Positions 50,665 through 59,829 of a stretch of DNA of 64,000 nucleotides are shown piece by piece. Both the position numbers and the translations under genes were made by a program. Source of the stretch: VBAU01 sp036005185. Lineage in GTDB: Bacteria > Bacteroidota > Bacteroidia > Chitinophagales > Chitinophagaceae. The notes below the pieces were generated by a model, which was not told the DNA's origin, ran no database searches, and was given only the letters and a program-made list of their open reading frames with translations. Location: contig DASYQS010000031.1 in the NCBI GenBank assembly GCA_036005185.1, positions 62,001-126,000 on the forward strand, read 5' to 3'. Every line of letters starts with the position of its first letter. Position 1 is the stretch's first letter.

Positions 50665-51682
50665 TGTGCAAGCCTATGTGATTAATTCCCAACCCATGCT
50701 CATCAGAATAAATAGTTTTTCCATGATCATAGTTAATACCCGTAGCAACATCTTCCTCTAAAAGCAAAGGGCCATCCATATCAACATAATCAATAAGAGG
50801 AAGTAAATGCGCAATAGCTGCAGAGCCAATGGTTGATTCATTCATGCAGCCGATCATCAGTTTTAAATCAAGCTCTCTTGCCTTTTTGATCATTCGCAAG
50901 GCGGGTGTAATGCCGCTGCATTTGGTAAGCTTTATATTGATCCCGTGAAAATGATCCTTGCATTTTTCAACATCATGCTCATGCACACAAGCTTCATCAG
51001 CAAAAAGCGGGAGAGGAGATTTAGCATACAATATTTTCATTCCTTCCCAATTATCTTTGGCAAGAGGCTGCTCAACAAACTCAACACCTAGCTCTTTTAA
51101 TTCGGGAATTAATTTCAAAGCCGTATCCAGATCCCACGCCGCGTTGGCGTCAACTCTTAATGCAGCGTCGGTATTTTCTCTTAACGCTTTTACAATGGCA
51201 ATATCATCCACAGTTCCCACTTTTACTTTATAGATCGGCCAAGGTTTTTCTTTCATTTTTGCCACCATCTTTTCAATACTGTCAATGCCGATTGTGTAAT
51301 CAGTCAATGGATTTTTCGAAATGTCACTGTTCCAGAATTCATACAGTTTTTTCTTTTTCATCTTCCCATACATATCCCAAGCTGCTATGTCCAAAGCACA
51401 AACCAAAAAAGAATTTTGTGGAAACAAATGATGCAAATAATGCCAGTAACGCTCCGGTTCTGTAAAGGCAAATTTTTCAACAAAAGGCTTTTTACTTTTC
51501 AAATCTTCGATCATTTTTTCAACAGGAATGTTATAGTAGCTGATTGCAGGCGCTTCACCGTAACCTTTCCACCCAAAATTCTCCAATTCCACAATAAGAG
51601 TCGGCTGATGAGTTTTTGTTCCTTTTGAAATAGTAAATGGATGGCGAAATTTTAAATTATACGACCAGTATCGAACTTTCAT
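50657..51682 (-). CDS. Dipeptide epimerase, enolase superfamily
   Basis: A 341-residue enzyme of the muconate lactonising subgroup. The two catalytic lysines are in YKVKVG and INIKLTKCSGI. The metal ligands are in RVDANAAW, VEFVEQPL and FADEACV. GCMNESTIGSAA completes the site. The set fits L-Ala-D/L-Glu epimerase-type enzymes that recycle cell-wall peptides or other dipeptides. The exact dipeptide cannot be told. It is a single gene, convergent with the M13 peptidase. Confidence 0.88.
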   Translation of the reverse strand: MKVRYWSYNLKFRHPFTISKGTKTHQPTLIVELENFGWKGYGEAPAISYYNIPVEKMIEDLKSKKPFVEKFAFTEPERYWHYLHHLFPQNSFLVCALDIAAWDMYGKMKKKKLYEFWNSDISKNPLTDYTIGIDSIEKMVAKMKEKPWPIYKVKVGTVDDIAIVKALRENTDAALRVDANAAWDLDTALKLIPELKELGVEFVEQPLAKDNWEGMKILYAKSPLPLFADEACVHEHDVEKCKDHFHGINIKLTKCSGITPALRMIKKARELDLKLMIGCMNESTIGSAAIAHLLPLIDYVDMDGPLLLEEDVATGINYDHGKTIYSDEHGLGINHIGLHKI

Positions 51683-51763
51683 GATGTAAAACTAAACGTT
51701 TAAACGGTTCAGCTACTAATGCAACGGTATGTAAATAAGAGTTGTCATGAAAACAAAAAACTT

Positions 51764-52135
51764 ATGAAACTCATATTCATTGCGCTTGGTTTGCTGCTGC
51801 TCACAACTTCTTCTTGCAAAAAATCAGAAAAGGAGGTACAATCAAATAAAATTTGTTTTAGCAGAACCTTAACTGAGTTGAAAATAGAAAATAATACAGA
51901 CAAAAAAATTTATTTTGTAGCGTTTGGCCAGAATGTTCTACCCCTTATTGATTGGATACCCACCTGTGGTGACAACAATGTATCAGCAAATAGTTCAATG
52001 CAGAAAGATCTCACTACAATTACCGGTTACTTAAACAATAATTTACTTGTAGTGTATTGGTGGGAATGTACTGGAAACAATCCAGGTCAAATACAAAATG
52101 TAACACTAGACAAAAATCAGTCAGTTTGCCAATAG
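51764..52135 (+). CDS. Small lipoprotein of unknown function
   Basis: A protein of 123 residues from the ATG at 51764 (MKLIFIALGLLLLTTSSC, lipobox Cys18). The ATG at 51719 adds 15 polar residues that would spoil the signal peptide, so it is rejected. The mature part has a beta pattern (TLTELKIENNTDKKIYFVAFGQNVLPLIDWIPTC, NLLVVYWWECTGN) with four cysteines apart from the lipidated one, which could form disulfides. I do not recognise the family. Its stop codon is 3 bp from that of the convergent glucanotransferase gene. Confidence 0.68.
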   Translation: MKLIFIALGLLLLTTSSCKKSEKEVQSNKICFSRTLTELKIENNTDKKIYFVAFGQNVLPLIDWIPTCGDNNVSANSSMQKDLTTITGYLNNNLLVVYWWECTGNNPGQIQNVTLDKNQSVCQ

Positions 52136-52138
52136 TCT

Positions 52139-54832
52139 TCACCGGCTACTGTGAACTACATATCCTTTCAGTTCTTCATTAAACTCTTTTTGCTTTAAAA
52201 GCTCCTCAAGTGTTAGATGCATTCGGTATCGCCAATAGTGTTTTGGGTTAGCCGGAACGTTTATTCTTTCTTCATTTGGGTTTTCACGGCGAATTTTTTC
52301 ATTCATTCCCAATATATCCTGCAATTGAAAAATACTCCACATGGCAGGGCAATATAAATGCTGCAATACTACCGCTCGATTCACCCAAGCTTCGCAGAAA
52401 TAAGGAGCCTCGCCAGGTTGCCCCAATATATTGTTATAAAAACGCTGTGTACGGCTGCGATCTTCCTCCCACCAGCCACGGATCGTGCTCATGTCATGAG
52501 TTGATGGAGTAACGACCGATAAATACGGCGCATCATTAGGGTGAAAAAACTCTTTGCTTGTTTGTTTTGGCATCCGCTGGATCTCCAAGCTTAAAATCCC
52601 TAGCTGCTTCATAACATCCGGTACACAATTGGGTACCATACCCAGATCCTCACCGCAGATAAGCATGTTGGTCGCCCTTTTTAAATAAGGGAGCTTGTGC
52701 ATGGCTTCTTTTTTCCAAAAATCATCCTGGCGGCGATAGAAATAATCAATATATAGGTCCTTAAGTTTTTGCTGTGTCTGCCAATCCAAATACTTAAAGG
52801 AAAAAGTATTTTCCATTCCAAAGCGAAAATGGAATTTTTCACCATCAGAATTTTCTTCTTCAAATAAGATCACATTTGAAATAAGATCAAATAAACCCTG
52901 CTTGATGCTTCTATTTTCTTCAGTATCGTCAAGACTGGCAAAATAATCCTGCACCTGGCGCTGTGTAGCAGTTCCCATTTCGAGCTCATACCCCCCAAAC
53001 TCATTGGGCACTACGAATTCCCTTTTTATTCTTTCAGCATAGGCGCCGAATATTTGATTTATAATTTCATCATTGATATAGGGTTTACAATAACGGTAAT
53101 AATCAAACCAAATTCCTTTTTCACCAAATTCAGTGAGATTAACAGGTATAGCCGGAACAAAATATCCCATAATGCCTTCTATGGCATGCATGGGTATGCT
53201 CCATATCCGGAAAAAGCCAAGTATATGATCAATGCGAAACGCATCAAAATAATTGCTCATTTGCTCAAATCTTCTGCGCCACCATGTAAAACCATCCTCC
53301 TGCATTCTCTTCCAGTTGTAAGTAGGAAATCCCCAATTTTGCCCTTTTACTGCAAAATCATCAGGCGGTGCGCCGGCTTGCATGCACATGCTATATAATT
53401 CAGGCTCTACCCAGGCGTCACAACCATAACGATAAATGCCAATCGGTATATCCCCTTTCAACACTACTCCTTTTTTATGTGCATAGTCTGCCGCTTCCTT
53501 TAATTGAAGATGCAAGTGATATTGGATGAAGTAATGCAAAGCGATCTCATTAAAAGTTTTTGAGCCAGGGGCTGATAATTTTTCTACATCCCGGGGGTCA
53601 TATACTCCATTTGTTTTCCATTGCTCGAAATGCGAATCGCCATATTTATCGCGGAAATAACAGAAAACAGCATAGGGAACAAGCCAGTGCTTATTCTCTT
53701 CAAAAAAGGATTGATAACCCTCACTTGAAAAACATTGCTTTCGTAATAGCTCATACAATTCTTTCAGCATGCCAAGCTTGAATTTTATGACTTCTTCATA
53801 GTCCACTTCAGCAAGCTCATTTAGCTGTTTTTGCTTTCTTTTTAATGTGCGAAGCTTATCAGCATGCTCCTTGCCGGCTACTTTATCAAGATTGATATAA
53901 AGAGGGTGCAATGCAAAAGCAGAAATGGCAGCATAAGGATACGAATCGGTCCAACTATGTGTAGCTATTGTGTCATTTACAGGAAGTATTTGTATCATCT
54001 TTAATCCTGTAGCCTTGGCCCAATCAACAAGCAATTTCAGATCAACAAATTCTCCTACACCAAAATTATTTTTACTTCGTAAGCTGAATACAGGAATAGC
54101 AACCCCCGCACCCTTCCAAATGTTATTGGGAAAATGGGCAAAGCCATCATGTACAATGGTGATCTTCTTTTTTGCTGGCTCACCGTACAATAACCGGTTA
54201 TTTCCATCTTCATATCGAAGGAATTTTTTTTCTTTTACATTATAAATTCCATACTTATAAGCAAGTGGAAAATTTTCTTCAGAGAGATTTAATTTGATAA
54301 TCCACCAATTTCCTTCTTTGCTCAATACTGAGACCTTTTCCGTTGACCAATTATTCAAAGCGTTTCCTGCTCCCGACAAGCAAAGCACTTCATTCTTTTG
54401 CAGCAGCGGCGCTTTTACTTTAAAAATGTGAGTGCCATTTTTTTCAGATTTTGCTTTTGTCTTGGTCACATTTTCCCTTAAGAATGTTTTTTGAAACGGA
54501 GCAGTAAAAAAAACATTTTCATATTCGCCCGCATGGTTCCAAGTATCAATAAACTGTAATTCATTAGTCCCATTTTTTGCAAGGTTTGCTGTGCGATCAT
54601 TGCCAAATTCAGGTATTATTTCCCTATCCCCTGTTTTTAAAATGTATTTGTATTGAAGCTGATTTATTTTTTTTTGTTTCAATTCAATTGCCACTGTCCA
54701 AAACTGTTCATTAAGATATTCCATCGTTAAGGCAGCCGAGAAGTCATCATCACCCAATTCATCAGTATTGCCGCTTACTGAAAGACTTTGCCCAAACTCT
54801 GTATGAAACCGCAAGTAAAACTGAACTTTCAT
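52139..54832 (-). CDS. malQ: 4-alpha-glucanotransferase with N-terminal starch-binding domains (GH77)
   Basis: An 897-residue GH77 enzyme that transfers alpha-1,4-glucan segments. Residues about 1-95 and 125-220 are two CBM20-like starch-binding domains (KVQFYLRFHTEFGQSLSVSGNTDELGDD; HIFKVKAPLLQKNEVLCLSGAGNALNNWS). The GH77 barrel follows: SLRSKNNFGVGEFVDLKLLVDWAKATGLKMIQILPVNDT, GDIPIGI, DAFRIDHILGFFRIW with the nucleophile Asp, CGEDLGMVP with the acid/base Glu, and PSTHDMSTIRGWWEED. This layout resembles plant DPE2 rather than E. coli MalQ and is common in Bacteroidota. It acts in glycogen/maltodextrin use. Confidence 0.93.
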   Translation of the reverse strand: MKVQFYLRFHTEFGQSLSVSGNTDELGDDDFSAALTMEYLNEQFWTVAIELKQKKINQLQYKYILKTGDREIIPEFGNDRTANLAKNGTNELQFIDTWNHAGEYENVFFTAPFQKTFLRENVTKTKAKSEKNGTHIFKVKAPLLQKNEVLCLSGAGNALNNWSTEKVSVLSKEGNWWIIKLNLSEENFPLAYKYGIYNVKEKKFLRYEDGNNRLLYGEPAKKKITIVHDGFAHFPNNIWKGAGVAIPVFSLRSKNNFGVGEFVDLKLLVDWAKATGLKMIQILPVNDTIATHSWTDSYPYAAISAFALHPLYINLDKVAGKEHADKLRTLKRKQKQLNELAEVDYEEVIKFKLGMLKELYELLRKQCFSSEGYQSFFEENKHWLVPYAVFCYFRDKYGDSHFEQWKTNGVYDPRDVEKLSAPGSKTFNEIALHYFIQYHLHLQLKEAADYAHKKGVVLKGDIPIGIYRYGCDAWVEPELYSMCMQAGAPPDDFAVKGQNWGFPTYNWKRMQEDGFTWWRRRFEQMSNYFDAFRIDHILGFFRIWSIPMHAIEGIMGYFVPAIPVNLTEFGEKGIWFDYYRYCKPYINDEIINQIFGAYAERIKREFVVPNEFGGYELEMGTATQRQVQDYFASLDDTEENRSIKQGLFDLISNVILFEEENSDGEKFHFRFGMENTFSFKYLDWQTQQKLKDLYIDYFYRRQDDFWKKEAMHKLPYLKRATNMLICGEDLGMVPNCVPDVMKQLGILSLEIQRMPKQTSKEFFHPNDAPYLSVVTPSTHDMSTIRGWWEEDRSRTQRFYNNILGQPGEAPYFCEAWVNRAVVLQHLYCPAMWSIFQLQDILGMNEKIRRENPNEERINVPANPKHYWRYRMHLTLEELLKQKEFNEELKGYVVHSSR

Positions 54833-54960
54833 TCGGAAGCAATTAAGAATTATAGTTGGTTATCAATGGAAAGGTTGTGTTTAAAAAACACAATAGGGAG
54901 CGAAAATAAAAAAAAGCCTCATTGAATGTATTTTTATTTATCCTTGTTTAAAACAATTAT

Positions 54961-55500
54961 ATGCAACCGTTATATTTCCGATGGCGCAATTTGTTTTTGT
55001 TTTGCTTTGGGGTAGCTGTTGCCACGTCATTTATTATGCAATGGCTTTCAAATGATTTTTGGCTGGAAGATCAAAAATTCTCAATCCTTGGATTGGAATT
55101 GCTCTATTCAAAAAAAGAGGTGATTACTGTGTTAACGCAAATAAAGCCACCGGCAAGAATGGCGCTAAATTATCAGCTTGTTTTTGATTTTGTTTTTATG
55201 GTAGGGGTTTATCCAGGTATAGCTAGCCTTTGTATGATGGTTAGAGAAAGGACAAAAAAACAGGCTTTTAAAAATGCTTTGTTTGCATTGGCGATGTTTC
55301 AACCTGTTGCCTGGGCATTTGATATTACCGAAAATATTTTCCTGCTTAACTGGATGGAAAAACCTGAGATCGGGGATGAATTCGATACTTACCACAATAT
55401 TGTTGCTGCAAAATGGCTGATCGCATTAGCAGGAGCTATTGCAGCAATAACGCTTCTAATCTTCAGAAAAAATACTAAAAGAAAGCCTGCGAAAATCTGA
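54961..55500 (+). CDS. Membrane protein of unknown function
   Basis: A 179-residue protein with four hydrophobic segments: LFLFCFGVAVATSFIMQWL (about 11-29), LVFDFVFMVGVYPGIASLCM (about 72-91), NALFALAMFQPVAWAFDITENIFLLNW (about 104-130) and WLIALAGAIAAITLLIF (about 151-167), ending in a basic tail (RKNTKRKPAKI). I recognise no family. It is upstream of a small membrane ORF in the same direction. Confidence 0.7.
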   Translation: MQPLYFRWRNLFLFCFGVAVATSFIMQWLSNDFWLEDQKFSILGLELLYSKKEVITVLTQIKPPARMALNYQLVFDFVFMVGVYPGIASLCMMVRERTKKQAFKNALFALAMFQPVAWAFDITENIFLLNWMEKPEIGDEFDTYHNIVAAKWLIALAGAIAAITLLIFRKNTKRKPAKI

Positions 55501-55527
55501 AATTTAAAATCTAAAATTTAAAATTCC
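55499..55527. repeat. AAATTTAAAATC-type word repeat
   Basis: GAAATTTAAAATCTAAAATT followed by TAAAATTCC, directly after a stop codon. It is the same word family as at 42034-42066. Confidence 0.6.
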
Positions 55528-55538
55528 TTTTCCTCCCT

Positions 55539-55546
55539 TATTTTTG
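55539..55546 (+). promoter_or_regulatory. -7 promoter box before a small membrane protein gene
   Basis: TATTTTTG matches TAnnTTTG and ends 17 bp before the ATG at 55564. No clear -33 TTG is seen, as the upstream sequence is an AAATTTAAAATC repeat. Confidence 0.45.
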
Positions 55547-55563
55547 CCAAAACTTTTTAAAAC

Positions 55564-55719
55564 ATGCACCAAAAAAGAAAATATCGTGGCGCTGCATGGC
55601 TAGTATTTTTTATTTCAGCAGCAGCCCTCGCATTTGCTATCATTAGTCATTGGCCCTGGTTAACTCTAATTATTCCCTTTGTGACTACTTCATTTGTTTG
55701 GGCCATGGATATTATATAA
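55564..55719 (+). CDS. Small two-helix membrane protein
   Basis: A 51-residue open frame. It starts MHQKRKYRGAAW and has hydrophobic stretches LVFFISAAALAFAIIS and WLTLIIPFVTTSFVWAM separated by HWP. The basic N-terminus followed by two helices suggests an inner-membrane hairpin with the start in the cytoplasm. A promoter box lies 17 bp upstream and a terminator 45 bp downstream, which supports a real gene. No family is recognised. Confidence 0.6.
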   Translation: MHQKRKYRGAAWLVFFISAAALAFAIISHWPWLTLIIPFVTTSFVWAMDII

Positions 55720-55763
55720 AGATTAAAGCATGTAGGAATATAAATCTGAAATTCGTTAATTTA

Positions 55764-55806
55764 AAATCCCTTCCGGCTAATATTGCAGAAGGGATTTAAT
55801 TTTTTT
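55764..55806. terminator. Bidirectional terminator
   Basis: AAATCCCTTC and GAAGGGATTT form a 10-bp stem with an A/T tail on each side (TTAATTTTTTTG on the plus strand). It lies between the small two-helix gene and the convergent membrane protein gene. Confidence 0.85.
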
Positions 55807-55818
55807 GAAACGAGCTAC

Positions 55819-56307
55819 TTAGATCAAAATTGCAATAAGCACAATAGCTAGCCATACCAATAATCCGTATAATGACCAGCGTACTACATCTGAACCCACA
55901 TCACCTGTCTCTTTCAGAATAAGGGCGATAATCACGCCTACGGGGCCTAAAATAAGACCCAACAAAAAGCCCAGTACATTCATTGTACCAACATCATCAA
56001 ACTTTTTTTGAACATCAGCCATAGTAACCACTTCTCCCCTCTTCAGCATCTTTTTTACTTTATGCTGAACCATTTTAAGTTGAACTTTTTGAATCAGGTT
56101 CAATTTTTTACCGGTTAGCTCTTGAAATTTTTGAGGGGTAAGAGTTAAAAACTGTTGAGCAGTTATTAACGAAAGTGGATTTGGATCTTTTATGGTGGTT
56201 GTGGCGGCAGGTTTTGTGATTACGATTAAAGTTGTAAATGCGCTGGCAGTGTTAAAAGTTAACAAGGCAATAGTTCCAAGCAGGAGAGCATACATTTTGG
56301 GTTTCAT
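55819..56307 (-). CDS. Exported/membrane protein with C-terminal helices
   Basis: A 162-residue protein. A signal-like segment (YALLLGTIALLTFNTASAF) is followed by a short linker and an amphipathic basic region, LTAQQ-like with LTPQKFQELTGKKLNLIQKVQLKMVQHKVKKMLKRGE (about 55-92). Two hydrophobic segments follow at the end (VLGFLLGLILGPVGVIIALIL; WSLYGLLVWLAIVLIAILI). The TPQKFQELTGKKLNL word is seen in several uncharacterised Bacteroidota proteins that I recall, but no function is known. Confidence 0.7.
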   Translation of the reverse strand: MKPKMYALLLGTIALLTFNTASAFTTLIVITKPAATTTIKDPNPLSLITAQQFLTLTPQKFQELTGKKLNLIQKVQLKMVQHKVKKMLKRGEVVTMADVQKKFDDVGTMNVLGFLLGLILGPVGVIIALILKETGDVGSDVVRWSLYGLLVWLAIVLIAILI

Positions 56308-56445
56308 AAACTTTGGTTTTGTAAATAGTAAAATTTAGGCAAATTTAAGTTGTAGAAAAATACAAACTCGTTTTAATAAAAATCTTCCTCTTTTTTGCAC
56401 ATTAAGTGCAAAACAATTTATCCCCAGCCAGCAGAAGAATAATAG

Positions 56446-58587
56446 CTAAAAAGCTTTCTTGGGCTCTGTTTGCGAAGAAAACCGCGGAGTGACCCTCATA
56501 TTGTAAAAAATGAAAGAATAAATATCCGCTGTCTCCTCCAATCCCTTCATGAGGTTGCTCGCTCCATGTCCAGATTTTGTTTGAATACGAATGACAACAG
56601 GATTAATTCCTTTGTATTTATCCTGTAATGTGGCAGCATATTTAAAAGAATGGGCAGGCACTACCCTATCATCATGATCTGCTGTAGTAATTAAAGTGGC
56701 CGGGTAATTCAATCCAGTTTTAATATTATGAATTGGGGAATAAGCATATAAGTTCTTAAAGTCTGCAGCACTGTCACTGCTTCCGTATTCAGCGATCCAG
56801 TTCCAGCCAATGGTAAATTTTTGGAATCGCAGCATATCCATTACACCTACCTGCGGAATCGCCACTTTAAACAAATCAGGTCGTTGATTCATTACGGCTC
56901 CTACTAACAAACCGCCATTGGAACCACCTTGGATTGCCAGATAATCTTTTGAAGTATATTTTTTATTGGTAAGATATTCAGCGGCGGCAATGAAATCATC
57001 AAAAACGTTTTGTTTATTAAAGCGCATTCCGGCCTGGTGCCATTCTTCTCCATATTCGCTTCCGCCCCGCAAGTTGGCCAATGCATATATTCCACCTTGC
57101 TCAAGCCATGTAATACGGGAAGCATTGAATGATGGAAGGCTTGATATTTGAAAACCACCATAACCGGTTAAGTAAGTGGGGTTTTTTCCATTTTTTTGAA
57201 CGCCTTTTTTATGAACAATGAACATCGGAATTTTTGTCCCGTCCTTGCTCGGATAAAACACTTGTTCGGTAGTGAAATCGTTAGGATTAAATTTTAGCTC
57301 AGGTTTACGAAAAAGAGATGATTTGCCTGATGCAATTTCATATTTATAAATAGTAGGTGGAAAAGTAAAGGAAGTAAAAGAATAAAAGATAAACTTATCA
57401 TCACGCCAGCCACCAAATCCACCCGTGTTTCCAAGAGATGGCAATTGAATTTCTTTTTCCAGTTTGCCTGTATAATCGTAAACATACACATGGCTTGTAA
57501 CATCTTTGAGATAGGATATAAATATTTTTTTACCACCGGTGTTTACAAAATTCATGACTTCCGGTTTTTCAGGAATAATTATTTTCCAGTTTTCAGGCGC
57601 AGGATTAGCAGGATCTATCATCACAAGCCGGTTATTTTTTGCCCCGTCATTTGTTCTGATGAAAAATTTTCCGTTATCATCTTCAATAAAACTGTAAAAG
57701 TAGTCAGTGATCTCCTTTATAACTGGCTTAAAAGTTTTATTACCAGCTTTTGTATCCATATACCAAAGGGCGTTCCCATCTTTTCCTTTTCCCCTATCAC
57801 TGATATTCAGAAAAACATATCGCTCATCTTCACTCGTAAAAGCGGTGTGGAAACGTTGCGGGTTAGCAGGATCTTCATAAATAAGTTTGTCTTGATCTTG
57901 CGACGTTCCAACTTTATGATAATACACCTGATGGTTCTCATTCTTCGTTGATAATTCTTTACCCTTTTGGGGAGTGGGATAACGGCTATAATAAAATCCA
58001 TCACCTTGCCAAGATGCTCCTGAAACTTTTATCCATGCAAGTGAATCGGGCAAATAGTGCAGGGTTTGCAGATCCATCACAAAAAATGTTCTCCAATCAC
58101 TACCGCCTGTTGATTTACCTACAACAGCATAGCGACCGCTTTTAGAAACAGAAAAAGTTGCCAGAGAAGTTGTGCCGTCGGTTGAAAATTTATTTGGATC
58201 AAGTACGAGCTCAGATTTTCCATTCAAACCTTTTTGCCGGTATAGTACATTTTGATTTTGCAATCCATCATTTTTGTAATAATAAAAATATTCTTTAACG
58301 CGAAACGGAGTAGTGTATCTCGGATAATTAACTACTTCCTTTAACCTTGCAAGCCACTGTGCACGATATGGAATGTTAGAGAGATATTCGTTCGTTACAG
58401 CATTTTCTTGTTCTACCCATTGTTTAACCCCATCACTATTATCATCTTCCATCCACCGGTAAGGATCTTCCACTTTTACACCATTGTAATCATCTACTAC
58501 AATTTCTTTTTTGGTATCAGGATATTTTAACTGGGCTTGTATTGCAAAAGGAACTAGCCACAACAAGGCAAAAAGGAAGCGTTTCAT
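56446..58587 (-). CDS. Prolyl oligopeptidase, family S9A
   Basis: A 713-residue serine peptidase with a signal peptide (KRFLFALLWLVPFAIQAQ), so periplasmic. A seven-bladed propeller covers about 90-430. YPDTKKEIVVDDYNGVKVEDPYRWMEDDNSDGVKQWVEQENAVTNEYL is the family opening. In the C-terminal alpha/beta-hydrolase domain the nucleophile is the Ser of IQGGSNGGLLVGAVMNQRPDLF, the Asp lies in TTADHDDRVVPAHSFKYAA and the His in TKSGHGASN. It cleaves short peptides after proline. It has an isolated gene. Confidence 0.95.
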   Translation of the reverse strand: MKRFLFALLWLVPFAIQAQLKYPDTKKEIVVDDYNGVKVEDPYRWMEDDNSDGVKQWVEQENAVTNEYLSNIPYRAQWLARLKEVVNYPRYTTPFRVKEYFYYYKNDGLQNQNVLYRQKGLNGKSELVLDPNKFSTDGTTSLATFSVSKSGRYAVVGKSTGGSDWRTFFVMDLQTLHYLPDSLAWIKVSGASWQGDGFYYSRYPTPQKGKELSTKNENHQVYYHKVGTSQDQDKLIYEDPANPQRFHTAFTSEDERYVFLNISDRGKGKDGNALWYMDTKAGNKTFKPVIKEITDYFYSFIEDDNGKFFIRTNDGAKNNRLVMIDPANPAPENWKIIIPEKPEVMNFVNTGGKKIFISYLKDVTSHVYVYDYTGKLEKEIQLPSLGNTGGFGGWRDDKFIFYSFTSFTFPPTIYKYEIASGKSSLFRKPELKFNPNDFTTEQVFYPSKDGTKIPMFIVHKKGVQKNGKNPTYLTGYGGFQISSLPSFNASRITWLEQGGIYALANLRGGSEYGEEWHQAGMRFNKQNVFDDFIAAAEYLTNKKYTSKDYLAIQGGSNGGLLVGAVMNQRPDLFKVAIPQVGVMDMLRFQKFTIGWNWIAEYGSSDSAADFKNLYAYSPIHNIKTGLNYPATLITTADHDDRVVPAHSFKYAATLQDKYKGINPVVIRIQTKSGHGASNLMKGLEETADIYSFIFYNMRVTPRFSSQTEPKKAF

Positions 58588-58721
58588 AATTCGTGATTTA
58601 GTAACTAAATTAAGAATTCAAGTTTGATGCTAATCAAATGTTGGGAAAAGCGAGTCAACAAAACTTGATCAGAATTAATTATGCTTTGACTGCATTTATC
58701 CTAACGACCGTTTTTGGTGTA

Positions 58722-58755
58722 TTGCGAACACTTTTCAGACAAAACCTTATTTTTG
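58722..58755 (+). promoter_or_regulatory. Candidate promoter of pfkA
   Basis: TTG at 58722-58724, a 23-bp spacer and TATTTTTG at 58748-58755 fit the Bacteroidota consensus at the long end of the spacing range. The transcript would carry a leader of about 75 bases. Confidence 0.5.
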
Positions 58756-58836
58756 GTGGCTTTTTTAAAAAGGAATTAGATTTTTTGCTTGTTATATGGT
58801 ACAACAGAAGATTGTTTAAATAAAACAGAATGAAAT

Positions 58837-59829
58837 TTGAAAAAAACTGAAAAAAAGGTAACAAAGATCGGTGTATTGACTTCAGGAGGAGATGCGCCAG
58901 GTATGAATGCGGCGATAAGGGCAGTGGTGCGTACGGGTGTCTATAATGGATTAGAAGTATATGGTATCATGCGGGGCTACCAGGGCCTCATTGAAGATGA
59001 TATAATGAAATTGGAATCTCGCTCGGTGGCTAATACCATTCAGCGTGGCGGCACAATTTTGAAAACAGCACGCTGTAAAGAATTTTATGATTATGATGGC
59101 CGCAAAAAGGGGTACGAAAATTTGAAGAAAAGAGGAATTGATGCTCTCATTATAATTGGAGGCGATGGCTCTTTTCGTGGTGCAGTAAAATTTAGTCAAG
59201 AATTTAACATCCCTTGTATAGGCATTGCAGGCACTATTGATAAGGACATCTATGGAACCGACTTTACTATTGGCTTTGACACAGCCGTGAATACGGCCGT
59301 TGAGGCTATTGATAAAATACGGGACACGATGGATGCACACGACCGTATTTTTGTAATTGAAGTAATGGGCCGCGATGCCGGATATATTGCTTTACATAGT
59401 GGTATTGCTACCGGCGCTGAAAATATTTTGATACCCGAGCGCAAAACTGATATTGACGCACTGGTAAAAAGCCTACAGGAAACAAAAAGAAGGAAAAAAC
59501 TTGTCAATCTTATTGTAGTGGCCGAAGGAGAAAATTTTGGCGGGGCTGATGAAGTGCAGAAAAAAATATTAGAAGAGATACCCGGAGCAGAGATCAGAGT
59601 TTGCATCCTAGGACACATTCAGCGGGGCGGCTCGCCCTCATGTCTTGACAGGCTTATAGCCAGCCGGATGGGTTATCATGCAGTAGAATGCCTGATCGAA
59701 GGGCGTTATAATGTATTCGTCGGCATCATGAACAACAAAATGCACTACATGCCACTTGAAAATGCGGTAAAAACAAAAGGAAAAATTAGTGAAGAGTGGT
59801 TAAAGATTGTAAAGATATTGGCAAGCTAA
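58837..59829 (+). CDS. pfkA: 6-phosphofructokinase
   Basis: A 330-residue ATP-dependent enzyme of glycolysis. Marks are KIGVLTSGGDAPGMNAAIRAVVRTGVYNGLEVYGIMRGYQGLI, IIIGGDGSFRGA (ATP loop), GTIDKDIYGTDFTIGFDTAVNTAVEAIDKIRDTMDAHDRIFVIEVMGRDAGYIA (catalytic Asp in TIDKD) and HIQRGGSPSCLDRLIASRMG. The frame has only a TTG start at 58837. An ATG at 58830 is out of frame by one base, separated by a run of seven A, see findings. pyk follows 307 bp downstream, so the two regulated steps of glycolysis are neighbours. Confidence 0.93.
   Translation: MKKTEKKVTKIGVLTSGGDAPGMNAAIRAVVRTGVYNGLEVYGIMRGYQGLIEDDIMKLESRSVANTIQRGGTILKTARCKEFYDYDGRKKGYENLKKRGIDALIIIGGDGSFRGAVKFSQEFNIPCIGIAGTIDKDIYGTDFTIGFDTAVNTAVEAIDKIRDTMDAHDRIFVIEVMGRDAGYIALHSGIATGAENILIPERKTDIDALVKSLQETKRRKKLVNLIVVAEGENFGGADEVQKKILEEIPGAEIRVCILGHIQRGGSPSCLDRLIASRMGYHAVECLIEGRYNVFVGIMNNKMHYMPLENAVKTKGKISEEWLKIVKILAS

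Noticed and set aside
58638..58823. Plus-strand frame of 61 codons before pfkA
   Set aside because: It overlaps the likely pfkA promoter, has an opposite-strand frame of the same size, and resembles no family.
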